From positions 930,001 to 994,000 of the forward strand of contig JANFNE010000005.1 in the NCBI GenBank assembly GCA_024867545.1: 64,000 nucleotides of DNA, read 5' to 3'. Numbering within the stretch: the stretch's first letter is position 1; every line of letters starts with the position of its first letter. This DNA is from Phytopythium helicoides. Lineage: Eukaryota > Oomycota > Peronosporomycetes > Pythiales > Pythiaceae. This document shows positions 54,445 through 64,000 of the stretch, in pieces. The translations under genes and the position numbers were made by a program. The notes under the pieces were generated by a model. It had not been told where the DNA came from and did no database searches. It saw only the letters and a list, made by a program, of their open reading frames with translations.

Positions 54445-54956
54445 TCGAGCTGATCGAGCTGATCGAGCTGATCGAACCGATTCAATTGAGCTGGCGACTC
54501 CAGCTGTTTCACCTACGGCCTACCAAGTGGCTCGAGCGTAATTTATTGTGTTTTTGTGTGTATGTGTGTTGCGTCATTTGTGTTCATGTTCATGTTCCTG
54601 ATCGCTAGTCGCATCGCGTAAGGACACCCCAAGTAACAAACAATAGCACGCACGCGCCCTTTGATATATGGTTTTAGTTCCGTGTCGCTGGGCATGAACA
54701 TACTCGACCGAGTGTGCGTGCATGCGAGTATGCGTACAGATTGATGTGTTGACAAACTTGCCTTGGGTTGTTGGCTCCGCCTTTCCTGATTGTCATCGGC
54801 CTTCCACTCGTGAAGGATTCATTAGTCAGTGCGGTATGTTCATCTCGAGAAGAAAGGTCACAGACGCCAGGCATATCACAGCAAGTCATCAAGGGCACGT
54901 GATGGTTTATTTACTTATCCAAGCAGTATCACAAGAGCTGGACATTGCCCGGCGAT
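54445..54956. other. Right edge of the array
   Basis: 54535-54645 is the inverted counterpart of 35388-35490 at the left edge (TGTGTTGCGTCATTTGTGTTC). From 54650 to 54947 the DNA is unique, with no gene seen; FEN1 ends tail-to-tail with copy 8. Confidence 0.7.
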
Positions 54957-56140
54957 CTACTTGCCTCCACGCTTGCCTGCTGGCTTCTTTGTTCCTTTGG
55001 CGGCGGTGGCCGCAGGGGCCTTGCGCTTTTTGGCTGCATTGCCAGTTGACGGCAGGACTGTAAAAAAACTGTCTAGTCTCTTTTGTGATTGGGTGCCCTT
55101 GGACTTCTTGAGACGAGCGATTGCCGACTTGACGCGGTCAGCACCAAAGCCGTGCTTGTCCACTAGGAATGCCACAAGCTCGTCCTCATCCGGGTCGCGC
55201 CACTTGATCTCGACTTCATCAGGCGACGAGACCTCGGGCTGCAAGAACATTTCGCGCGCAGCCTTGTACACGGGATTCTCTCCAAGCCAGTCATCCGGGA
55301 TGACGACGCCCTTGGCGCTGGACTTTTGAAGCGCCTCCAGGTACTTTTCGATCGTCTTGTGCTCCTTGATGCCTGCAAACGCTTTCTTGGGGCCGATGCC
55401 GCGGATCGTATCGCAATAGTCGCAGCCGCAGAGGATACACAGATCAACGAACTGTTCATGTGTGAGCCCCATCTCCTCGAGCGCACGCTCTAGCTTGACC
55501 TCGAGGATGGGGATTTTCTTGGACGGCGCGACCGTTAGTCGGCGAAACAGCACAGGGCGCACCGAAGGTGAGCGCGTCCATATCCTCTGTGCCCTGCAGC
55601 GAAGATCTTGCCGCTCTTGGCGAGCGCCGCGCACGTCGCCTCTGCCTCGCATGGCGCCTCGACGACGGGCACGCCCATGAGGCGCAGCAGCTCCTTGCAG
55701 TCAGCGTTATGCTCGGGCGTAGCACGCACCAAGCGCTTGTTGAAGCGCTCGATGTCCTCAGTATTACCAGCCTCAACGGCCTCGTCGAGGGCCTTCTGCG
55801 CCGTTGCGCGGCGGTCACTGCGCTTGGCCAGCTCGCCGCTCTTGAGCGTCGGCGGCTTGCCGTCGAACACGTACACGGGCTTGAGCCCATTCTCCATGAT
55901 GCGGATGGTGCGTGAGAACATGCCCTGCAGGTGCGACGTGACGTTGCCGTCGGAGTTTGTGAGCACCTGCGAGGGCGCGCCGCCGCCGTCGCTCGCGCGG
56001 ATCGCGATCAGGAACTGGTACAGCGCCATGCTCGCGTCGATGGCCACGGCGCGGCCCGCCAGCTGCGACATCTGCTGCACCTCGCGGATGCACGACGGCG
56101 CCTCGTCCTGCAGCAGCTTCATGAGCCCCTTGATCCCCAT
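54957..56140 (-). CDS. FEN1: Flap endonuclease 1
   Basis: About 394 aa, single exon from the ATG at 56140 ([10 protein letters not shown]). N domain: the second-residue Gly after Met, [13 protein letters not shown] with the first catalytic Asp, VYVFDGKPP, and EAPCEAEA with acidic metal ligands. I domain: [10 protein letters not shown] and [17 protein letters not shown] (helix-hairpin-helix). The tail has a PCNA box, QKRLDSFF, and a basic Lys-rich end. It removes 5' flaps in Okazaki-fragment maturation and base excision repair in the nucleus. Two extra bases (55592-55594 and 55555-55557, each a run of three where two are expected) break the frame around [12 protein letters not shown], in a part that cannot be lost in an active enzyme. 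Confidence 0.93.
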
Positions 56141-57326
56141 GGCGGCTGGCAGCGAGGGCTTCTCGGTGGAGGCTTGGTCGAGTGCAAGCGAGGTTGTTTC
56201 ACTTCCCGCCAAAAAAAAGAGAGAGCGGCGTTGATTGATTGGTTGAAAGCGCGGGCTTTTCTCCCTCGTGATTGGGTAGCACAAGTATATGCGATCTAGT
56301 ATTTCATAATGAAATCAAGTTTGCCGATTTGTCCCGAAAATGGACGGCAGCGTTGGGGACGGCTTGGCCTCCTCATCCGTGTTTACCGGGGCGCCGTCGA
56401 ATGCTTCAGCGACCCATAATCCGCCAGCCATGTGCAGTGTGGAGACTGTCCTGGCCCTACCAGTATGACGCGAGAGATGCACGGTAGGACCGTGTCGGAC
56501 GGCGTCATAGCCTCCAAGATGCTTACGGGACGCGGTCGTTCAAGACTCCTCGGCGGTGAACAGTCTGCTCAAAGCACCTCCCGACGAGTACAGTAGATCT
56601 AGCGGGATTACAATCGCGAAGTTCTGCACAGCTCAACACCTCTTTCTAAAGCAGGTTCTCATTTGACACCATGCTCGTGCAGTGCTGCTCGACACGACTA
56701 GCATGGCCCCTGGTCAGCTCCGACACCTGCCGGCCGATCCGCGCCGAATGCAGCCATGTGGCCGACACGCGGTCGCTGACGCACTCGAGGCTGGGCGTCG
56801 GCCGCCCAATCAGCTCCCGGCTCCGTGTGCCAGCCGCGTCGCCGTGGCAGCGTGCACGCTCCCAGCCCGCCCCTTCTTCGCGCGTGGTCACCTGTTCCGC
56901 CGCTGGGCCGAGTCAAACAAACCCAAGTACAGTGGAGGACACTTTACTATTGTGCGCATTCCACGAGGAGGTCTGCTCTCATGGGGATCACCAGCGCTGC
57001 TCCTGCAGCGCGGAGACCTCATGCGGCCATGACGCGTGACGAGAGCGCTACAATCCATGTAGCGGACGGGCCTCGCAGCGTTGGACTGGTGCCTTCTGGC
57101 GCGTCTGCTGAGCACCCGAGCGCGCCATGCGAGTCAGCAGCCGCTCTGAGCACTTCAACTTGCAACTGCTGACTGTCGCCCGAAGGTCGCGCAAAACCCG
57201 GATGCGCATCATCTCCCGCCGCTGCCGCCTCGGATCCGCCGATCGCCACGCTCACTTTCGGATTCGCCGCCTCCCGCCCGCACCTCCAGCCCCGCCCCGC
57301 CTCCCCCTCGCCTCTCTCCCAGCACC
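56141..57326. other. Intergenic, divergent promoters of FEN1 and ALDH
   Basis: The left end holds the E2F-like site and two inverted CCAAT boxes (GATTGG at about 56237 and 56271). The middle (56300-57200) has overlapping open frames of up to 122 codons on both strands; none looks like a protein. The right end is a C-rich leader before the ALDH ATG. Confidence 0.5.
56203..56213 (-). promoter_or_regulatory. E2F/DP-like site 5' of FEN1
   Basis: On the minus strand TTTGGCGGGAA, a full E2F consensus, 63 bases 5' of the FEN1 ATG, with CCAAT boxes further out. E2F control of S-phase genes such as FEN1 is known in plants and animals; here it is inferred. Confidence 0.5.
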
Positions 57327-58824
57327 ATGAGCGAGCTGCCGACGCTGACCGAGCTGTTCATCGACGGCAAGTGGGTCAAGCCCGTGCAGGGCAAGTACAT
57401 GGACGTGATCAACCCGACGACCGAGGGCGTCGTGCAGCAGGTGGCCAGCGGCACCAAGGAGGACATTGACCTGGCCGTCAAGGCCGCCACGCGCGCCTTC
57501 GAGACCTGGGGCGCCACCACCGGCAAGGAGCGCGCCGTCTACCTGCGCGCCATGGCCTGCCGAGGTCGAGAAGAAGCTGGACGCGCTCGGCCGCCTTGAG
57601 ACCATCGACAATGGCAAGCCGCTCCCCGAGTCGGTCTGGGACATGGAGGATGTTGCCGGCTGCCTGCAGTACTACGCCGACCTGGCCGAGAAGCTTGACG
57701 ACCGCCAGTACGAGCCCGTCGATCTGCCGCACGAGGACTTTAAGGGCCAGCTTCGCTACGAGCCCGTGGGCGTCGTCGGCGCCATCGTCCCGTGGAACTA
57801 CCCGGCGCTCATGGCACTCTGGAAGATTGCACCGGCGCTCGCGGCCGGTTGCACCATGGTGCTCAAGCCCTCGGAGGTGACGCCACTGTCGGCGCTGCAG
57901 ATCGCGCAGATCGCCATTGATGTTCGGCCTCCCAGCCGGTGTGCTCAACATCGTCAATGGGCCTTGGAGTTGACGCTGGTGCTCCGCTTGTGGAGCACCC
58001 TGACGTGCACAAGGTCGCATTCACGGGTAGTGTCCCTACCGGTCGCCGCATCATGGAGACGGCATCTGCCGATATTAAGAGCATCTCGCTCGAGCTCGGC
58101 GGGAAGTCACCGGCGATCGTGTTCGACAAGACGCACATTGAGCGCACGGTTGAGTGGGTGCAGTTCGGCTGCTTCTGGACCAACGGCCAGATTTGCAGCT
58201 CGACGTCGCGCCTGCTGGTGCAAGAGGACATTGCCTGACGAGTTCATTGCCAAGCTTGTTGAGGAGACCAAGAAGCTTAAGGTGGGTGACCCGCTAGAGA
58301 AGGACACGAACGTCGGTCCCCTTGTGAACAAGGTGCAGCAGCAGAAGGTGCTTGGCTACATCAAGAGCGCGATTGAGGAGGGTGCGACCATTGCTGGTCA
58401 GGCAAGCCCTGACACGGTCGACAAGCACGACAAGGGCTACTTCGTGCACCCGACGATCATTACGAACGTGAAGACTTCGATGCGTGTGTGGAAGGAGGAG
58501 ATCTTCGGTCCCGTACTGTCGGTCATGACGTTCAAGACCGAGGCTGAGGCTATTGCTCTGTCCAACGACTGTGAATTTGGCCTCGCCGCCGCCGTGTTCA
58601 CGCAGGACCATGACCAGCTGCTGCGCGTGACTAAGGCGCTGCGTGCGGGCATTGTCTGGAACAACTGCTCTCAGCCGTGCTTTGTGCAGCTGCCGTGGGG
58701 TGGTTTCAAGAAGAGCGGAATTGGCCGTGAGCTTGGTCCCTTCGGCCTGAACTCGTACCTCGAGCCTAAGCAGATCTGCACGTACACGGCCGACAAGGCG
58801 TTCGGCTGGTACCTCAAGGCTTAA
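57327..58824 (+). CDS. Betaine-aldehyde-type aldehyde dehydrogenase (ALDH10-like), frame broken four times
   Basis: About 497 aa if read through. Motifs: [45 protein letters not shown] with the general-base Glu, [11 protein letters not shown] with the catalytic Cys, [11 protein letters not shown], and [20 protein letters not shown], the last typical of plant betaine/aminoaldehyde dehydrogenases. It would oxidise betaine aldehyde or aminoaldehydes with NAD, giving glycine betaine. Single extra bases at about 57556, 57924, 57960 and 58235 shift the frame, all +1, yet protein on both sides is fully conserved. Assembly error is more likely than a pseudogene; if real, the gene is dead. Confidence 0.85.
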
Positions 58825-59086
58825 GGCAGCTAATGCGGAAGGTGTGGTGATGCAGTCTTTGTAGGAATTTCGTCAAGTTGGTATCGATAACATGCTCGGG
58901 TTGAGAAAGTTGAGCTTTGTTTGCTCGGTAGTGTGGCTATTCGTGAACAAGGAATTAGCCTGGCTATCATGTTGAAAACTGACAATGCGTGAGCTAGAAA
59001 TATCACCGTCGTTTTGCAAGTGCTGTGGGAGGGTCGTGAGGGCAGCCCAGCATCCGAAGTGAGCGGGCGTTGTAGGAAACTTTGCA

Positions 59087-60384
59087 ATGGCAGACGAATG
59101 GCAGCTCTCGTTCTTCCTCGAGTGGTATGACCCGCAGTCCGACCAGCTGAAGCCGTATATCCTCCACTATCACGCAGACGAAACGATTGAGTTGGTGAGG
59201 TGTCAGCTGTTAGTTTCGTCCCCACCAAATGTCTGCATCTGACTTCCACGAGGTTGTGCACAGATCGAGCGAAACACAAAGAAGATCTTTCTCAAGCGCA
59301 TCCGTGTGCCAACTATCAAACGAGATGACCTGTTTATAGGAAACTCCATCACTGTGTGAGTTGGCCCTGCCAGAGACGTAAGTAGTGCGAGATGCTAACA
59401 CAACTCATAATGATCAGGTACTCTCGCCAGCTATCCATCATCGAGCCGGCCAACGAGTTTACGAGATCCGCGCTTGAGAAACGCGTTACCAAGGCAATGT
59501 TTCTCATTACTCCGGTGGGGTACCCACGAATCGGCCATATCATCACGATGATTGAGCAAAGTGGACTATCCCTTTTGAATTTGCGGATGGTGCAGCTCCG
59601 ACTCGAGCACCTCCCAGCCGTGCGCACTTTTCTTCGACGAGGAGGCCATGGACAACTTTGCCAGCTCTGACTTGGATCAGCAACAGCAACAGCAGCTGCT
59701 CAATGACGTGTCCGTATTGGTCGAAGTCGTTCATTCAGCATCTAGTGCAGCCTTTGAAGTGGGAATTGCATCGCTGGGTAAGGCTGGACTACTCGGTGAC
59801 GCTATACTCGTAGGAAAGGTCGGAATCGACGTCTTCGTCTCGACAAAGTCCGGAAAGAGCGGCCTGGATGTCAGCCTCCCTTCAACAGCCGTGCTCGACA
59901 ATTGTACTGCATGTATTCTTCGCCCTCGAATGGTACGTGAAGGGCGTGTTGGCGAGATCCTATCTACCATCTTGGCATCGGGTTTCGAAGTATCTGCGAT
60001 AAAGTTCATGCTATTGGAGACAACTCATGTCAACGAATTCCTTCAAGTCTATCGCGGAATTTATCGACGATATCACGTACGGTTTGCTATGAAGATGAAG
60101 GGGTATTTGTTTAAGGCTGGCTGGTGCTGATATGCGGGTGCGTTTAGGATGTTGTCAAGTACATGAGCTCGTCACCATGTGTGGTGCTCGAAATTCGTGG
60201 CGACGACGTAGTCCGACGCTTTCGAGAGCTTTGTGGACCTTTCGACGTACAAATTGCGCAGCTGCTGCGTCCGCAGTCGTTACGCGCCAAGTACGGCAAA
60301 CCGGGGCTTTGCAATGCAGTGCACTGCACCGATATGCCTGAGGACGGTGAATTGGAAAGTCAGTTCCTGTTTGCAACTCGTTAG
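59087..60384 (+). CDS. NME7: NME7-like protein: DM10 plus one intact NDK domain
   Basis: Four exons (59087-59194, 59264-59355, 59418-60076, 60148-60384) join in phase. Residues 1 to about 90 are a DM10 domain (FFLEWYDPQSDQLKPY, TKKIFLKR, DDLFIGNSITVYSRQL), as in axonemal NME7. The first NDK domain begins normally (FLITPVGYPRIGHIITMI) but then becomes low complexity with a Gln run and lacks a catalytic His. The second is complete, with RYHDVVKYMSSSPCVVLEI and NAVHCTDMPEDG, whose His is the phospho-acceptor. NME7 is a microtubule inner protein of cilia and part of the gamma-tubulin ring complex. A +1 break at about 59628-59632 must be bridged. Confidence 0.88.
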
Positions 60385-60591
60385 GTCTGCAATGACGATC
60401 ACAATAACACAAGAATTTTCATAACCTGCCAACACTGGATTTGATGCGTCGATTTATCTTGCGGTGAATGAATGAATGGACACGAAAGGGCCAACGCGCC
60501 AATGGAGATAAATAGATCGGATCACACTACCAAAACTACTGTGGACAACGCACGGCAGCGCAGGATATGCACACGTCGGGCAGGGGGTCCT

Positions 60592-62893
60592 TTACCGCGT
60601 CCAGCTCTTGGAGCGCTCGGCAATCCAGACAAGACCGTGGCAGAGCAGCGTCAAAATAAAAGCCACATCGGATCGCGACGAGCCCTCTGCCTCCTCATAG
60701 AAGCGCAGCAGACTGGATGCGTACGGAGAGAAAGCTGGTATCTCGTACGCGATCGCGAGCTGCTTGTTCAGCGCTCGCACGCGCTCCGCGCGCTGCAACT
60801 CGTCCCGAACGTTGTCGCGGTGCTTGAGACGCAACTCAGCGACACGAGTGCTTCGGATGCGCTCAGCTTCTTGAGAGACCGCCGCAATGAACTCATCGGC
60901 GTCAAAGCAGCCGTTTTCCACTCCTTTTATGGCTGCCAGCACGTCATGAAAATCGTCTAGCTCTAGTAAAATCGGCTCCAAGCGTCGGAGATGTGCGATG
61001 ATCACAGGAAAAACAAAGTGCGAGCCCTCTGTGAGGATGCAGTCAAAGATGCGGAACACTGTCTCGCTCGGGAACGTTGTGGTGAATAGACACAGCAGCC
61101 ACTGCGAGAAAAAGAGTATTAGTTGGGATTTGCAGGGAGCCGATTTTTATTGGACAGCAAAGGTGAACATACCTGCGAGCCAAGAAGCTCGAGTGGAAGG
61201 CCAACATCATCGGTGAACTCGTCCAAATTTGGCAGCTCTTCCGCAATCAGCTGCTTCAAAACCAGCATATCGGTCTGAATATCCGACATCGATGGGGTGT
61301 AGTAGCCGGGAAAAAGCTCTTCACAAATGACGATCAGCAGCCAGAACGCATTTTCTTCTTCGGCGATGAGTGTTAGAAATCCGACGATAAAATTCAATCC
61401 CTAAAGAGCAACAGCACATGAGTAAAGCGAGCCTGCTCTCCACAACAAAATTAGCTGCTGTACCTGGCAGTACCCCACATCAGGGTTGCGCAGCGAGTAT
61501 GCACGCAGGATACGGCGAAGACGCGCCCGACCGCTATCCGTGCAGATGGTCGTCCCGGAGTGCCCAAAAGTGCGATCAATATCTAGTTCGATTTGACGGA
61601 ACGTTGCCGTGTCTAATGTTTCGGTCTGCCGAACCAACGAAGCGTAGTAATCTGGACCGGCATCAATCTGCTTCTGACGAGCTCCTACACGTACACGTAC
61701 GAAATGGGCACATCGGCGTGAGATCACTGCTCAAAATCAATCTTTCACGTCGAAACTTACCTGAAACGCTCATATAAACTCGTTCGCGCCAAAAGCGCGG
61801 AATACCTCCACGAGCCAGTTGTAGCACTTTCGTGTACGCAGAGCTGCCCGATGGATTCTGTCTGTCGCGATGAATCACTTCCGGTAGCTGGTCGCTAAAC
61901 TCGCTCTTCCACTCGTCGATGCGACGACGCTCTCGGCAATCGTTGTACGACTTCAGATGTGTCCACAGCCTCTTGGATTGTTCCGGGATGGCAAATCCGT
62001 ACTGATCGCGCATGGGCTCGACTCCAGTAATGTGCTGCGCGAATAGCGCCTCTCGTTCGGCGCTAGTTAGAGGTTCCATCCACCCATCGACCCAAATGGT
62101 CGAATGCGCACTTCGCCAGAATTGACGCCTCGAAGCATGTACCACGAGTCCGTTGCCACTCGCGAGGGCTTGCAGAGGAGAGCCATGTTGATCTCGACGG
62201 AACCGATGGATTCGTCGTCACTCTTGTACACCTCGCATGACTCTTTGCTCTCATCCTGAGCCTCATCGCTCTCGTGAAGATCGACGTCGTCTGTCAGATT
62301 ACTGCTCAGTGGAGATGGAGAACGATCAAAGTCGTCGTCATCTTCATCTTCCGAATGTGTAAGCACGTCGTCACTCTCGCTACCGGCAGTGGCCAGGTCA
62401 TCGCTGAGCTTCTTCGGCACACGGCGTCCTGCGCAGGGTCAGCTCCGGTCGCTTGTCCACGTAGCACGCACTCACCGCCTCGGCACCCGGCCCCGTGAAC
62501 GCGTCCAGGATGTATCTCCCGTCGTCCTGCGCGCCGTCTGCTAGCTCACCTTTGGGCACGCCGTTCGGTGTCCTCGGGAACATATCGAAGAAGAAGTGCT
62601 TCTCGTTGAAGAGCTTGACGCTGAGTCGCGCGTGCGAGGGCTGCTCTGGTGCCGAGGAACTCGGCCGCGAAACGCCAGGTCGGGTCGGCTGAGGCCGTGA
62701 TGGTGGGCGAGCGGAAGGCTCGTGACAGCGACGGCGTCGCTACTGCCGCCGACGAAGACGACGACGACGACGACGCTACCTCGCCCGGGCGACCCGCGGG
62801 CCGCAGCTGCAGCACGCAGTAGGCGTCGACCGACTGGTGGCTCTCGAGGTTGCGCGCGCCGACGACCTCGACGCACAGCGAGCGCCTGCGCAT
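60592..62893 (-). CDS. C2-TBC Rab GTPase-activating protein
   Basis: Exons run from the ATG at 62893 to the stop at 60592. An N-terminal C2 domain (LCVEVVGARNLESHQSVDAYCVL, LSVKLFNEKHFFFDMFPRTP) precedes an acidic linker (SEDEDDDDFDRS) and a TBC domain: RGGIPRFWRERVY, DIDRTFG with the arginine finger, and RNPDVGYCQGLNFIVGFL with the glutamine finger split by an intron. It should switch off a Rab by GTP hydrolysis, with C2 giving membrane or calcium contact. A +1 break at about 62656 (in EF-SAPEQ) and a -1 break at about 62093 (before WMEPLTSAERE) have to be bridged. The C-terminus has a coiled segment (LRLKHRDNVRDELQRAERVRAL). Confidence 0.83.
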
Positions 62894-63400
62894 GGCCACC
62901 ACCGAGAGCGAAACGCAGAATAAGCGGTTAGCAGTCTGACGCGCAGCCGACAGTTGGCGCCTCGACACCTCGGCGTGTCGCCGCCTGCGCCGGTTCCCCG
63001 AGCGCAGCGTCCCGAAGTAAAGATAGACCCACGGGAAAGTGCAGAAAAGCAATCGACAAGCGACTCGACTCACTCGGTGCGCATGGCGGCGGGCGGCGCC
63101 TGGGGCTCGCGCGCTGACTCGGGGGGGCGGCGATCGCGCCAGCGGTGGGGCGCGAGCGGCGGAGGTGACGGCGCCGACTGGCGGCGGAAGCCGGCACTTC
63201 TTCAAGTTCCTCGGGTCGCCAGGAAGCAGTGTCACCGAGCAGTGTCACTTGGCTCACAACAACGCAATCTAAAACCTCGAGGAAACTGGCCCGGCGCGGG
63301 GAAAAAACCTTGATGACTACCCGGTAAGCAGATACCGGTATGTATCCTTCCGCCCAGGTTTGCGTCGACGTCACCAAAAGGGTTCAAGCGAGCGGGCGAG
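62894..63400. other. Intergenic
   Basis: Promoter of the C2-TBC gene and the 5' side of a small uncertain gene. The frame just before 63401 (SPKGFKRAGE) continues into that gene and may be its first exon. No other feature seen. Confidence 0.4.
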
Positions 63401-63663
63401 ATGATGAAGGAGGAGTTCTACCGCGTGCTCGAGCGCGTGGCCGACCTGTTCGTCGGCAACTTCGCCGTCTCGTTCCAGAACGAGCTGCGCTTCATGGTGC
63501 GTGCCTTTGAGGGAGCGATGCTCTGTAGCAGCTGACTGACGCTCAGCCGGACGATGCAAAAGGCCGAGGCGGCGGGCTCGACGTGCGCGGCCGCCATGAA
63601 GGAGCAGGGCGTGCCCATGGCGCAGGCTGCCAAGCACACGGCCGGGGCGATCGCGCGCCTGTA
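63401..63663 (+). CDS. Small uncertain protein, two possible exons
   Basis: MMKEEFYRVLERVADLFVG and NFAVSFQNELRFM end at a good donor (63496, GTGCGT). A later frame reads TMQKAEAAGSTCAAAMKEQ and ends at a stop at 63661-63663. Joining the two in frame needs an acceptor that I could not place, so an error or a missed exon is likely. Helical; family unknown. Confidence 0.3.
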
Positions 63664-63793
63664 GCAGCGTGGGAAAAGGGCCGCATCGATTGTACTCTCA
63701 GCCAGGCCGGCTGCATTCAAATAAATACGCGCGGTTGTCTACTCCTCCCATCCCGCCACACATGAGAGCAACCTCGGAAGCGACCGCTCAGGA

Positions 63794-64000
63794 CTAAGCC
63801 TTCTTGACGCTTGCAGCCTCACGCTTGATCTTCGCGTCCTCCCTGGCCACGTTAGAACCGCTCGTCCAGCGGAGATAGCCGCCGTCGACGCCTGCTCCGC
63901 CTGCGCCAGCTGCACGCGGCGTTGGAGCACCCCACGCTTCTTTACGTACTGCGCAGCTGTTGTAGCCTGCGCCGTTGAGTGGTTTTTGAGCCCATACAAG
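63794..64000 (-). CDS. C-terminal part of an unknown protein, cut by the window edge
   Basis: Minus-strand frame without a Met, open to the edge: NSCAVRKEAWGAP, a Gly/Ala stretch, GGYLRWTSGSNVARED, and a basic end IKREAASVKKA-stop. It looks coding but no family was recognised. Confidence 0.45.
   Translation of the reverse strand, partial: LVWAQKPLNGAGYNSCAVRKEAWGAPTPRAAGAGGAGVDGGYLRWTSGSNVAREDAKIKREAASVKKA

Larger units (their letters stand above)
35388..54645. repeat. Inverted and tandem array of eight near-identical gene units
   Basis: Gene start positions are 36669 and 39044 (minus) and 41465, 43849, 46233, 48617, 50992, 53377 (plus), so the steps are 2375, 2384, 2384, 2384, 2375 and 2385 bp. 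The 9-bp length difference comes from a TGATCGAGC microrepeat after the stop codon (three or four copies). Units are almost identical apart from scattered base changes; the rightmost gene is clearly older. Copies on the two arms point away from each other. Array copy number may be wrong in the assembly because units are longer than short reads. Confidence 0.95.

Noticed and set aside
35388..54645. CRISPR or satellite interpretation of the array
   Set aside because: Units are 2.4 kb gene-bearing duplications in a eukaryote, not short repeats with spacers or a simple satellite.
56671..57039. 122-residue frame between FEN1 and ALDH
   Set aside because: Cys/Ser/Arg composition without pattern; a second overlapping frame of equal length exists.
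57327..58824. Programmed +1 frameshifting in ALDH
   Set aside because: The four sites share no slippery motif and such breaks occur in unrelated genes, so error is the simpler view.

Overview
The window is nuclear DNA of an oomycete (a Phytophthora/Pythium-like stramenopile). The evidence is two secreted CBM1-PAN proteins of the CBEL cellulose-binding elicitor type, three genes for motile flagella (DAW1, ZMYND10, NME7) that fit a zoospore-making organism, genes packed on both strands with short introns (about 55-130 bp, GTRNGT...CAG), GC-rich coding DNA, and an oomycete-type initiator (CTCATTCC) 5' of one gene. The species cannot be fixed from this sequence.

Left part (1-35.3 kb), in order: a partial DAW1; a Rab8-like GTPase; an AGC kinase (PDK1-like) spliced in frame to a CPPED1-like metallophosphoesterase that has lost most metal ligands; a single-pass membrane protein; a multi-OB-fold zinc protein; CBEL and a one-module CBEL paralogue; ZMYND10 without its MYND finger; a giant GOLD-RUN-GOLD-FYVE-formin; a membrane-anchored histidine acid phosphatase; a TAF1C-like propeller protein; splicing factor ESS2; a flavoprotein; an RBR ubiquitin ligase; a 6-phosphofructokinase; and the wybutosine enzyme TYW1.

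Middle part (35.4-54.6 kb): an array of eight nearly identical genes in 2.375-2.385 kb units, two on the minus strand and six on the plus strand, arranged divergently around a centre at about 39.6-40.0 kb. Each gene encodes a 355-364 aa two-helix membrane protein with an acidic stretch and four RFVSLGRRRE-like repeats. Seven of the units carry a 42 bp relic of the end of FEN1, whose intact gene lies directly right of the array. The two outer 3' flanks are inverted homologues of each other. I recognise no family for this protein; it is the most novel part of the window.

Right part (54.9-64 kb): FEN1 with a PCNA box and an E2F-like site 5' of it, a betaine-aldehyde-type ALDH, NME7, a C2-TBC Rab GAP, and two poorly supported end fragments.

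At about 13 places a single extra or missing base breaks an otherwise conserved reading frame (four of them in ALDH, two in FEN1). The pattern, mostly +1 at short homopolymers with perfect conservation on both sides, looks more like base-level assembly error than gene decay. The gene models below are given across these breaks.
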